A stretch of 64,000 nucleotides of DNA. Origin: Nitrosomonas cryotolerans ATCC 49181 (GTDB taxonomy: Bacteria; Pseudomonadota; Gammaproteobacteria; Burkholderiales; Nitrosomonadaceae). Shown here piece by piece: positions 1-9,021 of this stretch. The translations under genes were made by a program, and so were the position numbers. The stretch's first letter is position 1, and each line of letters opens with the position of its first letter. Under the pieces are notes generated by a model, which did no database searches, was not told the DNA's origin, and was given only the letters and a program-made list of their open reading frames with translations. The stretch spans positions 434,001 through 498,000 of the forward strand of contig NZ_FSRO01000001.1 of NCBI RefSeq assembly GCF_900143275.1, read 5' to 3'.

Positions 1-42
1 TTTAGAAATAAATTTTTAAACTACATGTTTACAAGGAAATAT

Positions 43-378
43 ATGAAAAAGATAGAGGCGATTGTTCTTGCATCCAGAGAAAAAAACATTTTAGATGCTT
101 TGCGAAAATTAGAAATTGGTGGATTGACCGTAATTCCTGGAAAGGGTCGTGGACAAGGACCTAGGAACGTTCAGCCAGGGCCAGGTCGATACATTGAAAA
201 ATACAATGATGTTGTAATATTTTACATCGTTGTTGAAGATTCCAAAGTAGACGAAATAGTATCAGCAATTATAGAAGCATCTCATACAGGTAATTTGGGT
301 GATGGCAAAATCTTCATCTCTACAATTGATGATGTTATTGATATCACAACCAAACAAAAAGGAGAGAAATGCATCTAA
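43..378 (+). CDS. PII-family signalling protein with a divergent T-loop
   Basis: A 111-residue protein of the GlnB/PII fold; the family senses ATP/ADP and 2-oxoglutarate as trimers and controls partner proteins by contact. The N-terminus (MKKIEAIV) and the B-loop (TGNLGDGKIF, about residues 79-88) fit PII. The T-loop is unusual: after GKGRGQG it is rich in Pro and Gly (NVQPGPGRY), and the tyrosine uridylylated in GlnB is not where it should be. The arginine pair of the classical C-terminus is also replaced (DITTKQKGE). ATG 43 is chosen because AAGGA lies just upstream; the in-frame ATG at 25 has no such site. No amtB or glnA is visible nearby, so the partner is unknown. It is probably a PII-like regulator and not a classical nitrogen sensor. 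Confidence 0.85.
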   Translation: MKKIEAIVLASREKNILDALRKLEIGGLTVIPGKGRGQGPRNVQPGPGRYIEKYNDVVIFYIVVEDSKVDEIVSAIIEASHTGNLGDGKIFISTIDDVIDITTKQKGEKCI

Positions 379-552
379 GATGGCATTGCCAGGTTAAATT
401 GAAGGCTGCTTTTAATCGGGCTTTATAAATATAATTTTACAAAGATCGGCGTATTATCGCTTTGCGGTAGATTTTTAGAGGGCTTGTGATGTGGATTATC
501 CATTTTGTCTGCGGGCAAGCTTATAGTGGATTTCCTTCTATTTTTGTTTGGA

Positions 553-1542
553 CTAAGGTTGAGTCTGTTGTTTGTTGCGAGAGTGAGGGGAGTTAAAGTC
601 GATCACTGGCCCTAGAGGCACCACACCGCTTGGATTGATGCTGGCATGGCTACTATAGTAGTGATTTTTAATATGAACCATATTAATCGTTTCGGCAACA
701 CCCGGCTGTTGATAAAGATCACGCGTATAGGCCCAAAGATTTGGGTAATCAACCAGACGTTTCAGATTACATTTGAAGTGTCCGACATATACGGGATCAA
801 AACGAATGAGTGTGGTAAATAAACGCCAGTCTGCCTCGGTGATTTGATTGCCGGTTAAATAGCGTTGCGTTGCCAGCCTTTGCTCTAACCAATCCAGGGT
901 TTCGAATAAAGGAATAAGCGCTTCTTCATAGGCTTCCTGTGTCGTAGCAAAGCCAGCTTTATAAACGCCATTGTTTACTGTGTCATAGATGCGTGCATTG
1001 AGTGCATTAATATCTTCACGCAAGTTTTCAGGATAATAATCACCTTCAATAGCACCTAATGTATCAAAGGCACTATTAAACATGCGAATGATTTCAGAAG
1101 ACTCATTGGAAACAATCGTGTTGGTTTTTTTATCCCAAAGGACGGGAACCGTAACACGGCCTGAATAGTTATTGTTTGCATGTAAATAAATTTCGCGTAA
1201 ATAGGCTGCATTAAAGAGCGGATCGGCAATGACACCTTCTCCATCGTCAAAGGTCCAGCCTTCTTCAGCCATATGCCAGTGCACGTTGGACAAGGAAATC
1301 ATTTTTTCCAGCCCTTTAATTTTACGAAAGATCAGCGTGCGATTCGCCCATGGGCAGGCATAAGATACGTATAAATGGTAACGTCCTGCTTCCGCCTTAA
1401 ACCCTGCACGCCCAGTTGGTCCAGCAGAACCATCCGCGGTAATCCAGTTACGAAACTGGGCCGCTGAACGAACAAACCGTCCTTGAGTTTCTTCGGTTGG
1501 ATACCAAATGTCTTGCCACTGCCCGTCAATTAATATACCCAT
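553..1542 (-). CDS. yqjG: Glutathionyl-hydroquinone reductase (omega-type GST)
   Basis: A 329-residue cytosolic enzyme of the Xi/omega glutathione transferase class, which reduces glutathionyl-hydroquinones with glutathione. The N-terminal thioredoxin-like domain carries the catalytic motif CPWANRT (about residues 63-69) after the typical YVSYA strand. The family signature LSNVHWHMAEEGWTF follows, and the all-helical C-terminal domain includes TGNQITEADWRLFTTLIRFD. Length matches the family. The start has a good ribosome site (AAGGAATTAAAATG). It lies downstream of pirin on the same strand with a 173-bp gap. E. coli also clusters yqjG with a LysR gene and a pirin gene (yhaJ, yhaK), so quinone or electrophile stress is a plausible common signal. 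Confidence 0.9.
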   Translation of the reverse strand: MGILIDGQWQDIWYPTEETQGRFVRSAAQFRNWITADGSAGPTGRAGFKAEAGRYHLYVSYACPWANRTLIFRKIKGLEKMISLSNVHWHMAEEGWTFDDGEGVIADPLFNAAYLREIYLHANNNYSGRVTVPVLWDKKTNTIVSNESSEIIRMFNSAFDTLGAIEGDYYPENLREDINALNARIYDTVNNGVYKAGFATTQEAYEEALIPLFETLDWLEQRLATQRYLTGNQITEADWRLFTTLIRFDPVYVGHFKCNLKRLVDYPNLWAYTRDLYQQPGVAETINMVHIKNHYYSSHASINPSGVVPLGPVIDFNSPHSRNKQQTQP

Positions 1543-1715
1543 TTTAATTCCTTATTTATGCGCAATTGCTGTGCTGTCATCGACTTGTTACCCAATAGGG
1601 CAAAAAACCCTGCTTCGACTTCTGTGAGTAATGCCTTGGAAGCTCAAAAAAATAATTACTACTTGTATTATATGCGTTGGATTGAGTTGCTCTTCGATTT
1701 TGGTTTTCTGCTCCC

Positions 1716-2591
1716 CTAATTAGTAAATATTAATTTATTTTGCCTGAAATCTTCAAATGCTTGTAATACTTCTGCCTTGGTATTCATGACAAACGGACCG
1801 CCACGCGCAACCGGTTCATTTAAGGGGTGCGCTGCCACTAATAAAAATCGCGTTTCTTGATTGGCAGTAACAACGACTTGATCGCCATTATGTAAGACGC
1901 CCATTTGATGGCGATTAATCTTGCGCATTGAATCACCGACAGATAGCTCACCGCTAATAACAAAAATAAAAACATTGTCATCAGCACCTACAGCCTGCTC
2001 AAATGTCTGACCTTTAGGTAATAAAACGTCCATATAAATCGGATTCACATACTGATTAATCACGGGGCCGGTTGTGCCGTTATTAGTCGACCCGGCGATC
2101 ACACGTACTTCAGCACCATTATCCAAATGTTCGACGGTAATTTTATGTGCTGGAAATTCCTGATAAACAGGTGCACACATTTTTTCACTGGCCGGCAGAT
2201 TGACCCACAGTTGAAAGCCCTGCAACAAGCCATCTTTCTGCTCAGGCATTTCTGAATGGATAATCCCTTTTCCGGCCGTCATCCATTGCACACCGCCGGC
2301 TTCAATCACGCCTTCATGACCCGCACTGTCTTTATGGCGCATCCGTCCTGCTAATAAATAGGTGACCGTTTCAAAACCACGGTGTGGATGATCAGGAAAA
2401 CCACCGATGTAATCCTGTGCCTGGTCCGTTTCAAATACATCAAATAATAAAAACGGGTCCAGCATATTTAGTTCGGGTGTGCCAATCACACGTATCATCT
2501 TTACGCCATCACCGTCGGAAACCGGCTGGCCGGAGGTTAATATTTTTAATTCTCTTGCAGCGAGTTTCATTTTGATTGATGTTTGCATCAT
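1716..2591 (-). CDS. Pirin family protein (YhaK/YhhW-like bicupin)
   Basis: A 291-residue bicupin; pirins bind a metal, and some act as quercetinases or redox sensors. The N-terminal cupin shows the signature PHRGFETVTYLLAG, followed by the metal-ligand region MRHKDSAGHEGVIEAGGVQWMTAGKGIIHSEMP. The C-terminal cupin domain is present (VFIFVISGELSVGD). The start is placed at ATG 2591 (or the adjacent ATG 2588), because GAGGAAA lies 3-8 bp upstream; a longer reading frame back to 2642 has no ribosome site and enters the promoter. It is divergent from the LysR gene at 2719 and probably controlled by it. Whether it has quercetinase activity cannot be judged from sequence. Confidence 0.88.
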   Translation of the reverse strand: MMQTSIKMKLAARELKILTSGQPVSDGDGVKMIRVIGTPELNMLDPFLLFDVFETDQAQDYIGGFPDHPHRGFETVTYLLAGRMRHKDSAGHEGVIEAGGVQWMTAGKGIIHSEMPEQKDGLLQGFQLWVNLPASEKMCAPVYQEFPAHKITVEHLDNGAEVRVIAGSTNNGTTGPVINQYVNPIYMDVLLPKGQTFEQAVGADDNVFIFVISGELSVGDSMRKINRHQMGVLHNGDQVVVTANQETRFLLVAAHPLNEPVARGGPFVMNTKAEVLQAFEDFRQNKLIFTN

Positions 2592-2628
2592 GATTTCCTC
2601 AGTTTTGTTTTCTAAAAGAAAATAAATT

Positions 2629-2709
2629 GATTTAAGGTTCAATGAGTCTATCTGTTCATAAATCAGGAATAAACATCAATAATGGCAAAATATTATTCAC
2701 TTTTTGAGA
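2629..2709 (+). repeat. Left arm of an inverted repeat flanking lysR; pirin/lysR promoter region
   Basis: This roughly 81-bp divergent promoter region is repeated in inverse orientation at 3640-3720, right after the lysR stop codon. I count about 8 mismatches plus a 2-nt gap, near 90 percent identity. It must hold the pirin and lysR promoters and probably the LysR operator; ATAAATCAGGAATAAACAT is one AT-rich candidate within it. Confidence 0.8.
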
Positions 2710-2718
2710 ACTATCATA

Positions 2719-3633
2719 ATGGGCCAACTAGAAGACATGAATGTGTTTATCCACGTGGTAGATGCTGGTGGGATCAGTCGCGCTGCCGATCAGATGAATC
2801 TGGCTAAATCTGCTGTCAGCCGTCGATTGGTTGAGCTGGAAACACGTCTGGGCGTACGTTTATTAAACCGAACCACACGTACATCGAGCTTAACCGAAGC
2901 CGGGTGGAGTTATTATGAACGCGCAATAAAGATTGTTAACGATGTTGCTGAGTTAAATGCCTTAACGGAAGATGCCAATATTGCTCTTGAAGGGAGGATA
3001 AATCTGGCGGCACCGTTATCGTTTGGACTGTGCCACCTATCGTCAGCGATTAATGCCTTTATCAAACAACACCCTAAACTGACCATCAATATTAATTTTT
3101 CTGACCGTCAGGTAGATTTGGTCGAAGAGGGGCTGGATCTTGCTTTCCGCATCGCGGCGTTAAAAGATTCAAACTTGATCGCACGTAAGCTGTCCCCGAT
3201 TAAACACGTGCTCTGTGCCAGTCCGGATTATCTAAAAGAACAGGGTACGCCTAAAACACCTTGTGATTTAAAGCGTCATCGATTGCTGCATTACAACTTA
3301 TCCAGCTCATCTACCTGGAAGCTCACAGATAAACAAGGAGAGCAACATAGCATTAATGTTTCGGCTCATATGATTGCTAATAATGGCGATTTTCTAAAAG
3401 ATATGGCTATTGCAGGGCACGGCATTGTTATGACACCCACTTTTATTTCCTGGAAAGCAATTGCTAGTGGCGAATTGGTGCCAATACTATCTGATTACGA
3501 CCCGCCTCGACTTAATGCCTATGCGGTTTATCCACAAACGCGCTATTTGTCACAAAGAACACGCGTGCTAATTGATTTTTTAGCTGAACGGTTTGGCGAC
3601 AACCCTTATTGGGATCAACATATTAATGTTTAA
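2719..3633 (+). CDS. LysR-type transcriptional regulator
   Basis: A 304-residue LysR-type regulator. The N-terminal winged helix-turn-helix is clear (MNVFIHVVDAGGISRAADQM, then LAKSAVSRRLVELETRLGVRLLNRTTR). The remainder is a periplasmic-binding-like effector domain. It starts at ATG 2719, preceded by GAGAA; the in-frame ATG at 2704 lacks a site. It is transcribed divergently from the pirin gene, the usual layout for a LysR regulator and its target, and the resemblance to E. coli yhaJ next to the pirin gene yhaK supports this. The gene is enclosed by ~81-bp inverted repeats, so it could in principle be inverted by recombination. Confidence 0.9.
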   Translation: MGQLEDMNVFIHVVDAGGISRAADQMNLAKSAVSRRLVELETRLGVRLLNRTTRTSSLTEAGWSYYERAIKIVNDVAELNALTEDANIALEGRINLAAPLSFGLCHLSSAINAFIKQHPKLTININFSDRQVDLVEEGLDLAFRIAALKDSNLIARKLSPIKHVLCASPDYLKEQGTPKTPCDLKRHRLLHYNLSSSSTWKLTDKQGEQHSINVSAHMIANNGDFLKDMAIAGHGIVMTPTFISWKAIASGELVPILSDYDPPRLNAYAVYPQTRYLSQRTRVLIDFLAERFGDNPYWDQHINV

Positions 3634-3639
3634 TCATTC

Positions 3640-3720
3640 TTAAAAAGTGGATAATATTTTGCAATTACTGATGTTTATTTCCGATTTATGAACTGATAGA
3701 CTCATTGTGAACCTTAAATC
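3640..3720 (-). repeat. Right arm of the inverted repeat flanking lysR
   Basis: Reverse-complement copy of the pirin/lysR promoter region at 2629-2709, starting only a few bases after the lysR stop. In this arm the promoter facing lysR points back into the 3' end of lysR, and the pirin-side promoter points rightward into a stretch without a gene. Confidence 0.8.
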
Positions 3721-3790
3721 ACCTTGTCAGCTGTACCTTTCGCTGTTTGATGTCTTCGACGAACCAAAATCCCTCTGACTTAAACCCTCA

Positions 3791-3810
3791 GAGGCTTTTG
3801 CAAAAGTCTC
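3791..3810. mobile_element. Solo terminal repeat of the 89-bp MITE
   Basis: GAGGCTTTTGCAAAAGTCTC, an end of the MITE described at 8440. It lies 3 bp from the stop codon of the ClC gene. No second end or target duplication is visible. Confidence 0.6.
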
Positions 3811-3813
3811 ATG

Positions 3814-5538
3814 TTATGAAGGGGATTCTTCCGCTTGCGGCGGTGCGATCAAGGCGCGGAACTTTAGGATAGACTCGTCGGTAGTGGCCACTAGCAGACT
3901 GTCATGGACTTGTAGTCGCGTACTGCCGCTGGGGATGATATCGCTTTCTCCGCGGAACACGCCGACGATGAGCGTACCCATTTTGTCCAGGCCCAGGCTG
4001 CGCACTTCGCTACCAGCGACTGGTGAACCTGGCGGTATTGAAAGGCGGTAAAGCCGCCCCTGCCGCATACGCATTGCGATACCTTCGTCGCTGTCCAGTG
4101 CCGCCTGTAACTGACTGTCCAGGATGTCGCGGTCGAGATAGACCTGTTGGCGGCGAAGCAGTTCAGCTGCCGCCTGGTAGTAGGCTTTGTGGTAGATCGG
4201 GCTGTCTGCCGGGGTGCTGGTTTGGCATTCGTAGATCGTTGGGTATTTGGCGTGGCGGGACAGCAGCAGTTGTACTAAAAAGGCGATGGCGACAGCCAGC
4301 ATCGTTGGCATAATCAGCGTGAAGCCGCCCGTCATTTCAATCACCATCACCATCGAGGCGATGGGTACACGAGCAGTCCCGGCAAAGATTGCGGCCATGC
4401 CGACGACTGCCAGCCAGCCGCCATCGATTTCGATGTGCATCATGTGCAGCAGGCTGGCAAAGGCACCACCGAGCATGACTCCGACATAGAGCGTTGGCCC
4501 GAATACGCCACCGGATCCGCCCGAGCCCACGGTTAACGAAAGCGTGAGAATTTTACCGAAGGTGAAAAGCAGCAATAACCCTATTGTTAACCCCGATCCG
4601 CCCTGAAGCACAAACTGCATATAGTCATAGCCACCGCCGGTGATCGGTGGAAGTGCAATGCCGATCAGGCCGACGGCCAAGCCGCCGATGGCCGGTTTGA
4701 TTACGCGTGGTACCTTCAACGCCACGAACCAGTCGCGGACCCCGTAGTAAATCCATGGCATCATCGCACCCACTACACCTGCCAGCACACCGAGCAGGCT
4801 GAACCACAACAGATCCAGTGGAATCAATTCGCGACTGCTTTCCGACAATAGGAACAGCGGCGTAAAGCCAGAGAACATTCCGGTGATGGAATAGGCAACC
4901 GAGGCCGAGATTAAAGTGAAGATCAGAGCCGCGCCCTCGAAGGTCATCCGCGAATAGAGAATTTCGACCGCGAAGATTGCGGTCCCCAGCGGACTCTTGA
5001 AGATTGCCGACAGTCCGGCAGCCATACCGATCAGGATTACGATCCGGCGCTCATCATCGGGTAGTTTAAACAGCTGTGCGATGATCGCGCCAGCTCCCGA
5101 GGCGATCTGTGCCGTTGGCCCTTCGCGGCCGCCGGAGCCACCAGTACCTATGGTGATCGCGCTGGCCAGCGTTTTGACAAATGGCACCCGTGCTCGCATT
5201 CGTCCGTTGTTGCGGTGAAAGGCGATCAGTGTGGCATCGGTGCCATGCCCTTCGGTCTCGGGGGCCAATCCGTAGATCAGTAGGCCCGCCGCTAGCCCAC
5301 CCAGTGTGGTCGAAACCGGCATCCACCAATACCAGTGCGTGAACGGCTGGGGTGCTTTGGCCGTCGCATGAGCCGTCTCGACGTCGATTGTCTGGAATCC
5401 ACCGATAGCGGTGAGAACATAGGTGTCGAAGAACTGCAGCAGCAGCAGGAACACTTGCGCACCCAGCGCCCCGATCACACCAAGTACGATGCAGATCAGG
5501 ATCAGGCGCGGTGTACGTTGAAGATCGAGCAACCACAT
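3814..5538 (-). CDS. ClC-family chloride channel/transporter with C-terminal regulatory domain
   Basis: A 574-residue integral membrane protein of the ClC family, which moves Cl- either as a channel or in exchange for H+. Family motifs are present: GSGGREGP at about residues 134-141 (Glu139 is the gating glutamate position), and GSGGSGGVFGPTL further on, which is the GxFxP selectivity element. About 10-12 hydrophobic segments span residues 10-430. The last ~90 residues (RLYRLSIPPGSPVAGSEVRSLGL... to DSLLVATTD) resemble a TrkA-C/RCK_C ligand-binding domain and not a CBS pair. GC content is visibly higher than in the neighbours. It stands alone, bounded by a MITE end on its 3' side and a TnpB remnant upstream. 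Confidence 0.9.
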   Translation of the reverse strand: MWLLDLQRTPRLILICIVLGVIGALGAQVFLLLLQFFDTYVLTAIGGFQTIDVETAHATAKAPQPFTHWYWWMPVSTTLGGLAAGLLIYGLAPETEGHGTDATLIAFHRNNGRMRARVPFVKTLASAITIGTGGSGGREGPTAQIASGAGAIIAQLFKLPDDERRIVILIGMAAGLSAIFKSPLGTAIFAVEILYSRMTFEGAALIFTLISASVAYSITGMFSGFTPLFLLSESSRELIPLDLLWFSLLGVLAGVVGAMMPWIYYGVRDWFVALKVPRVIKPAIGGLAVGLIGIALPPITGGGYDYMQFVLQGGSGLTIGLLLLFTFGKILTLSLTVGSGGSGGVFGPTLYVGVMLGGAFASLLHMMHIEIDGGWLAVVGMAAIFAGTARVPIASMVMVIEMTGGFTLIMPTMLAVAIAFLVQLLLSRHAKYPTIYECQTSTPADSPIYHKAYYQAAAELLRRQQVYLDRDILDSQLQAALDSDEGIAMRMRQGRLYRLSIPPGSPVAGSEVRSLGLDKMGTLIVGVFRGESDIIPSGSTRLQVHDSLLVATTDESILKFRALIAPPQAEESPS

Positions 5539-5724
5539 GTCAGCGCTATACTCCCGTAGATGTTTCGGTTGAGGTCTGCTTTGGCAGGGTGTTGAAAAAG
5601 CCTCGCTGATTTTTTCAGGCCAGCGAAGGATTATGTAATTTTCACTTCACTCTAAAAATTAGCTATTTGCAGCAATCGATTTTGCCGATGCATCCCTGCC
5701 TTGATAACAGGTTGTTATCATCTC

Positions 5725-5822
5725 AACTTCCGGAAAACCCCAGTCTTAAGGCCGGGGATGGATAGGGAATCAGCTTCGCTGATACTGAAGCCTGTGTTTT
5801 CACCTATTTCTGTTAAAGTATG
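5725..5822 (+). other. Upstream end of a TnpB-only IS200/IS605-type element
   Basis: The stretch from GGAAAACCCCAGTC through GGCCGGGGATGGATAGGG to the tnpB start is repeated upstream of the tnpB remnant at 19131. It contains a CCCC/GGGG hairpin and a second one (CAGCTTCGCTG). Conservation of both copies outside the coding region shows it belongs to the element. Confidence 0.55.
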
Positions 5823-5825
5823 TTA

Positions 5826-6431
5826 ATGGAAATCAAGCGCGCATACAAATTCAGGTTTTACCCAACGTTTGAGCAAGAAACTATTCTGGCTCAAACATTC
5901 GAGTGCGCCAGATTTGTCTATAATCGGATGTTGCGCGTTCGCTCTGATGCCTGGTATACCGAGAAAAAAAGAATCGGGTATCATGCTACCTCTTCTTTGT
6001 TGACTGAGTTAAAAAAAGAGCCTGAATTTGAATGGCTGAACAAAGTTTCCAGTGTTCCTGTGCAGCAATCTCTCCGCCACCTGTAAACGGCATTGGGTAA
6101 TTTCTTTGCCAAACGAGCCAAATACCCGTCATTCAAAAGCAAGCATGAGAAGCAATCGGCTGAATACACGTCCAGTGCCTTCAAGTGGGACGGTAAGTTT
6201 CTGAAGCTGGCGAAGATGAAAGATCCACTGAATATTAGATGGTCGCGCACCCTTCCTAAGGCAACAAAACTAACCATTGCAACAGTCTCTAAAGACTCAG
6301 CGGGTCGATACCCCGTTTCTATGCTTTGCGACGACGCTGTTGCGCGAAAGCCAAGGGTTAGCGGCAAAGTCGGCATTGACTTAGGATTAACGCACTTCGC
6401 TATTCTTTCGTTTGGTGACTGCACTATTTAG
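5826..6431 (+). pseudogene. TnpB (IS200/IS605 OrfB) N-terminal remnant
   Basis: The reading frame begins MEIKRAYKFRFYP, the typical TnpB N-terminus, and runs to the first RuvC motif (KVGIDLGLTHFAILS). An in-frame TAA at about 6084 interrupts it after SLRHL. It ends before the second RuvC acidic residue and the zinc finger, exactly where an IS91-like end begins. It is the same family as the remnant at 19113-20015 and distinct from the intact IS605 copies. It cannot encode an active nuclease. Confidence 0.8.
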
Positions 6432-6705
6432 AGCATTTGCACAAATCCACGATCTTTTCGAGCCAACCTGATCTCGTGCTGGCTCCTTTCAATCCTCTTC
6501 GTCACTGAGCTGACCTTTACCCCCCCCCTGGGCGCTTTTCGCCCGAAGTGCCAAAACGCGACAAAATTTCTGAACTTTCATGCTAACTAAACCGGAATAC
6601 AGTCATTTTTCGATCGATTATCACCGTGTTTGACAGTCGAGCCGGATTTCAGTACATTCAATGTCCGTGGAAAAGGTGCTTTATTTCTCCTGTACCCCGC
6701 TTGCC
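6429..6705 (+). mobile_element. IS91-like 3' end remnant (copy A)
   Basis: One of ten related segments in the window. It starts near TAGAGCATTTGCACAAATCC and runs through TTGACAGTCGAGCC to the shared terminus GGAAAAGGTGCTTTATTTCT. Longer copies encode the C-terminus of an IS91-type (Y2) transposase upstream of this non-coding tail, so it probably contains the origin end of a rolling-circle element. It lies ~230 bp upstream of the P450 gene and truncates a tnpB. Confidence 0.6.
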
Positions 6706-6935
6706 ATAACGTTTGATCAATAATATTCAAAATAACTTTTCATCCTGAATTCGGATAGGAAGATCAATCACATGTTGCTTGATCGGCAACGCCCGGTTTT
6801 GTCAGGATCCATTAGCGAAAGCTGGGTAAGAACAGGTGGCGGAGTTGCTTTTGTTCGACTTGCTGCATCTGACTGGTCTATACGTTGTATCGACTGCTGA
6901 TGAACTCATGACTGATACTACCGATTGTATTGACG

Positions 6936-8282
6936 ATGCCGAATAACAAAACAGTTCCTCAGGTAAAGGGCGATTTCCTGCTTGGCAATTTAAGCAAGAT
7001 GATCGCGAATCCATTTCAAGCGCTTTGTGACTGGCAGCGAGATTACGGTGACCTGGTCAGCTTCAGGTTAGCTGGCCGCCATATTTATCTGTTCAGTCAT
7101 CCGAAGCTGGTTGAGCAAGCCCTGATCAAGCAAAGCGATGATTTTGTAAAAATACGCGGTGACGGAAAACCAATTGGCCTGGAATTAGTTCTGGGGAAGG
7201 GATTAGTAACAAGCCAAGGTGATTTGTGGCAACGGCAACGGCGGTTGATGCAGCCGGTTTTTCAGAGGAGCAATATAACCACACTGTTACCGCAAATCGC
7301 CACCGCAGGCAGCAATATGCTGGATAGGTGGCGGAAGCTGGGTGAGGGCGCGGAGATTAATCTTTCCAGGGAAATGACGCAGTTGACGCTGGAGGGGATC
7401 ACCCAGACCATGTTCAGCACCAGCGTTCTCGATAAGATAGAACAGATATCTCCCTCCCTGGATATCTTGCTCAGGTATGCCGCTGAAACCATCGTTAATC
7501 CCTTGATGCTCCCGTTGTATGTACCCACCCCGGCTAATCAAAAATTCAAGCAGGCATTGGGAATAATCGATGAGCTCATATATGGAATCATCAATGAACG
7601 CCGCGCTACGCCATCCACGCATAACGACTTGCTGGATATGCTGTTAAAAGCAAGCGATGACAACACCGGCGAGCAGATGACTGACAGACAGCTTCGGGAT
7701 GAAGTTATCACCATTTTTGGTGCAGGCCATGAAACCACCGCGAATTTGTTGAGCTGGACCTTATACTTATTGGCCCGGCATCCGGATGTACTCGCGAAAC
7801 TGCGCCAGGAACTTGACAGCTTGCTGCAAGGAAAAATACCGGATGCGACAGATTTGCAGCAGCTTGTTTATGCTAAAGCCGTGCTCAATGAATCACTGCG
7901 CTTTCGCCCACCTGCTGGAATCATGCTGCGTAGAGTTAATAAGGATACCGAGATCGATGGCTACTTCTTGAAAGCTGGCAGACTTGCGATATTCAGCATA
8001 TTCAATCTTCATCATCATGCCGAATTTTGGTCGCAACCGGAGCAGTTCGACCCTGAGCGGTTTTTAATACACGAAAATCGCAGGTTTTCGTTCATGCCGT
8101 TCGGGACAGGCGAGCGCATCTGCATCGGTAGTCATTTCGCATTATTGGAAAGTCAGCTTTTGCTCAGCATGATCGTTCAGCATTGTGATTTGCAGCTGCT
8201 TGACAAGGACGAAGTGGAGATTGAGATGGCGATTACCCTGAGACCCAAGGGTGGAATTCCAGTCTGGTTGAAATGGCGATAA
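6936..8282 (+). CDS. Cytochrome P450
   Basis: A 448-residue bacterial P450 monooxygenase without an N-terminal membrane anchor, so probably cytosolic. It has the I-helix oxygen-binding motif AGHETT, the K-helix ExxR (ESLR), and the haem loop FMPFGTGERICIG with the cysteine thiolate ligand. Length is normal. An in-frame TTG at 6930 could extend it by two residues; the ATG is preferred. No ferredoxin or reductase gene is adjacent, so electrons must come from elsewhere. It lies alone between an IS91-like end upstream and a RAYT/MITE cluster downstream, which suggests a transferred cargo gene. The substrate cannot be predicted. Confidence 0.92.
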   Translation: MPNNKTVPQVKGDFLLGNLSKMIANPFQALCDWQRDYGDLVSFRLAGRHIYLFSHPKLVEQALIKQSDDFVKIRGDGKPIGLELVLGKGLVTSQGDLWQRQRRLMQPVFQRSNITTLLPQIATAGSNMLDRWRKLGEGAEINLSREMTQLTLEGITQTMFSTSVLDKIEQISPSLDILLRYAAETIVNPLMLPLYVPTPANQKFKQALGIIDELIYGIINERRATPSTHNDLLDMLLKASDDNTGEQMTDRQLRDEVITIFGAGHETTANLLSWTLYLLARHPDVLAKLRQELDSLLQGKIPDATDLQQLVYAKAVLNESLRFRPPAGIMLRRVNKDTEIDGYFLKAGRLAIFSIFNLHHHAEFWSQPEQFDPERFLIHENRRFSFMPFGTGERICIGSHFALLESQLLLSMIVQHCDLQLLDKDEVEIEMAITLRPKGGIPVWLKWR

Positions 8283-8344
8283 AAATAATCATTCAATTCG
8301 GCGGCTCTGTTATCCATAAAAGCTGTTGAAAAGATTGTTTTTGG

Positions 8345-8994
8345 AGAAAGAGTCAGGTCTTGTAGAGGCACACTGATTTCCTTCTGCTTTTTTGATAACC
8401 CGACTAACGGTCGCGTAATGCAATCCAAATTCACCTGTAGAGACCTTTGCAAAACCCCAATAGTTAAAAAATTAACTATTTATAATCAATAGTAGAAAAC
8501 TTCTGGCGAGGGCTTTTGCAAAAGTCTCCTGTAATCTGTTTCATGGCGTAATCACCCGTTTGATATGCCGCTACAATCCCTTCATTTCTATTGTTAATAG
8601 ATGAATAATGCGGAAGTGGCTTGGGCATGGGTTTTCGCTGTGCTCGCCGGATTTTACTGATATTTTAGTCTGATTTCATATGCGGCTGCATTTTATCGAC
8701 AAAAATCTCACTGCCAGGATTGTGGGTGCGATTAAAATATTGCGTATAGAGACCGTTCAGCTGCCGCATGCCCTTAGACAAATTTCCTTTAACTGTTTCC
8801 ACCACGATATGATGCTGATTATCTATCAGACAATAGGCATGACAAATCCAATTAAATCGCTCACAAACTCGCCCTAACAGCTCCAGCCATAAAACACGAA
8901 CAAAATCATCAGGATAAATTCTATCTCGGTAATTTCCTCGGGACGTTACATGGTGCAAACCTCTAGGCGGTTCTATTTTTGGTGGCCTTGCCAT
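8345..8994 (-). pseudogene. REP-associated tyrosine transposase (RAYT) remnant, interrupted by a MITE
   Basis: The N-terminal half reads MARPPKIEPPRGLHHVTSRGNYRD... then CERFNWICHAYCLIDNQHHIVVET...LSKGMRQLNGLYTQYFNR, the TnpA_REP (PF01797-type) pattern. The HUH motif is altered (NQHHIVV for NHYHLLV) and the frame stops at 8665. Further along on the same strand a C-terminal HTH-like piece remains (VAAYQTGDYAMKQI, then GEFGLHYATVSRVIKKAE). That piece is split by the MITE at 8440-8528, which duplicated CTGTA. The catalytic tyrosine region between the two parts is missing. Confidence 0.75.
8440..8528. mobile_element. 89-bp MITE (GAGACC family), copy in RAYT
   Basis: The ends are GAGACCTTTGCAAAACCCC and the inverse of GGGCTTTTGCAAAAGTCTC, with an AT-rich centre (AATAGTTAAAAAATTAACTATT is itself near-palindromic). 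It is flanked by the direct repeat CTGTA at 8435-8439 and 8529-8533. It has no coding capacity. The ends resemble those of the IS5-like element at 42724, which may supply or have supplied the transposase. Confidence 0.85.
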
Positions 8995-9021
8995 TTTTGC
9001 ATCTTCGATTTAATTGCATTA

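Noticed and set aside
5600..5720. GGGTGTTGAAAAAG and GATAACAGGTTGTTATC near the ClC gene
   Set aside because: The first resembles ends of some IS families, but no partner end or transposase is present; the second is a short palindrome without context.
6411..6432. Short match between TGACTGCACTATTTAG here and near 25000 beside the RNA ligase stop
   Set aside because: About 15 bases with a mismatch, no other shared sequence; not enough to claim a repeat family.
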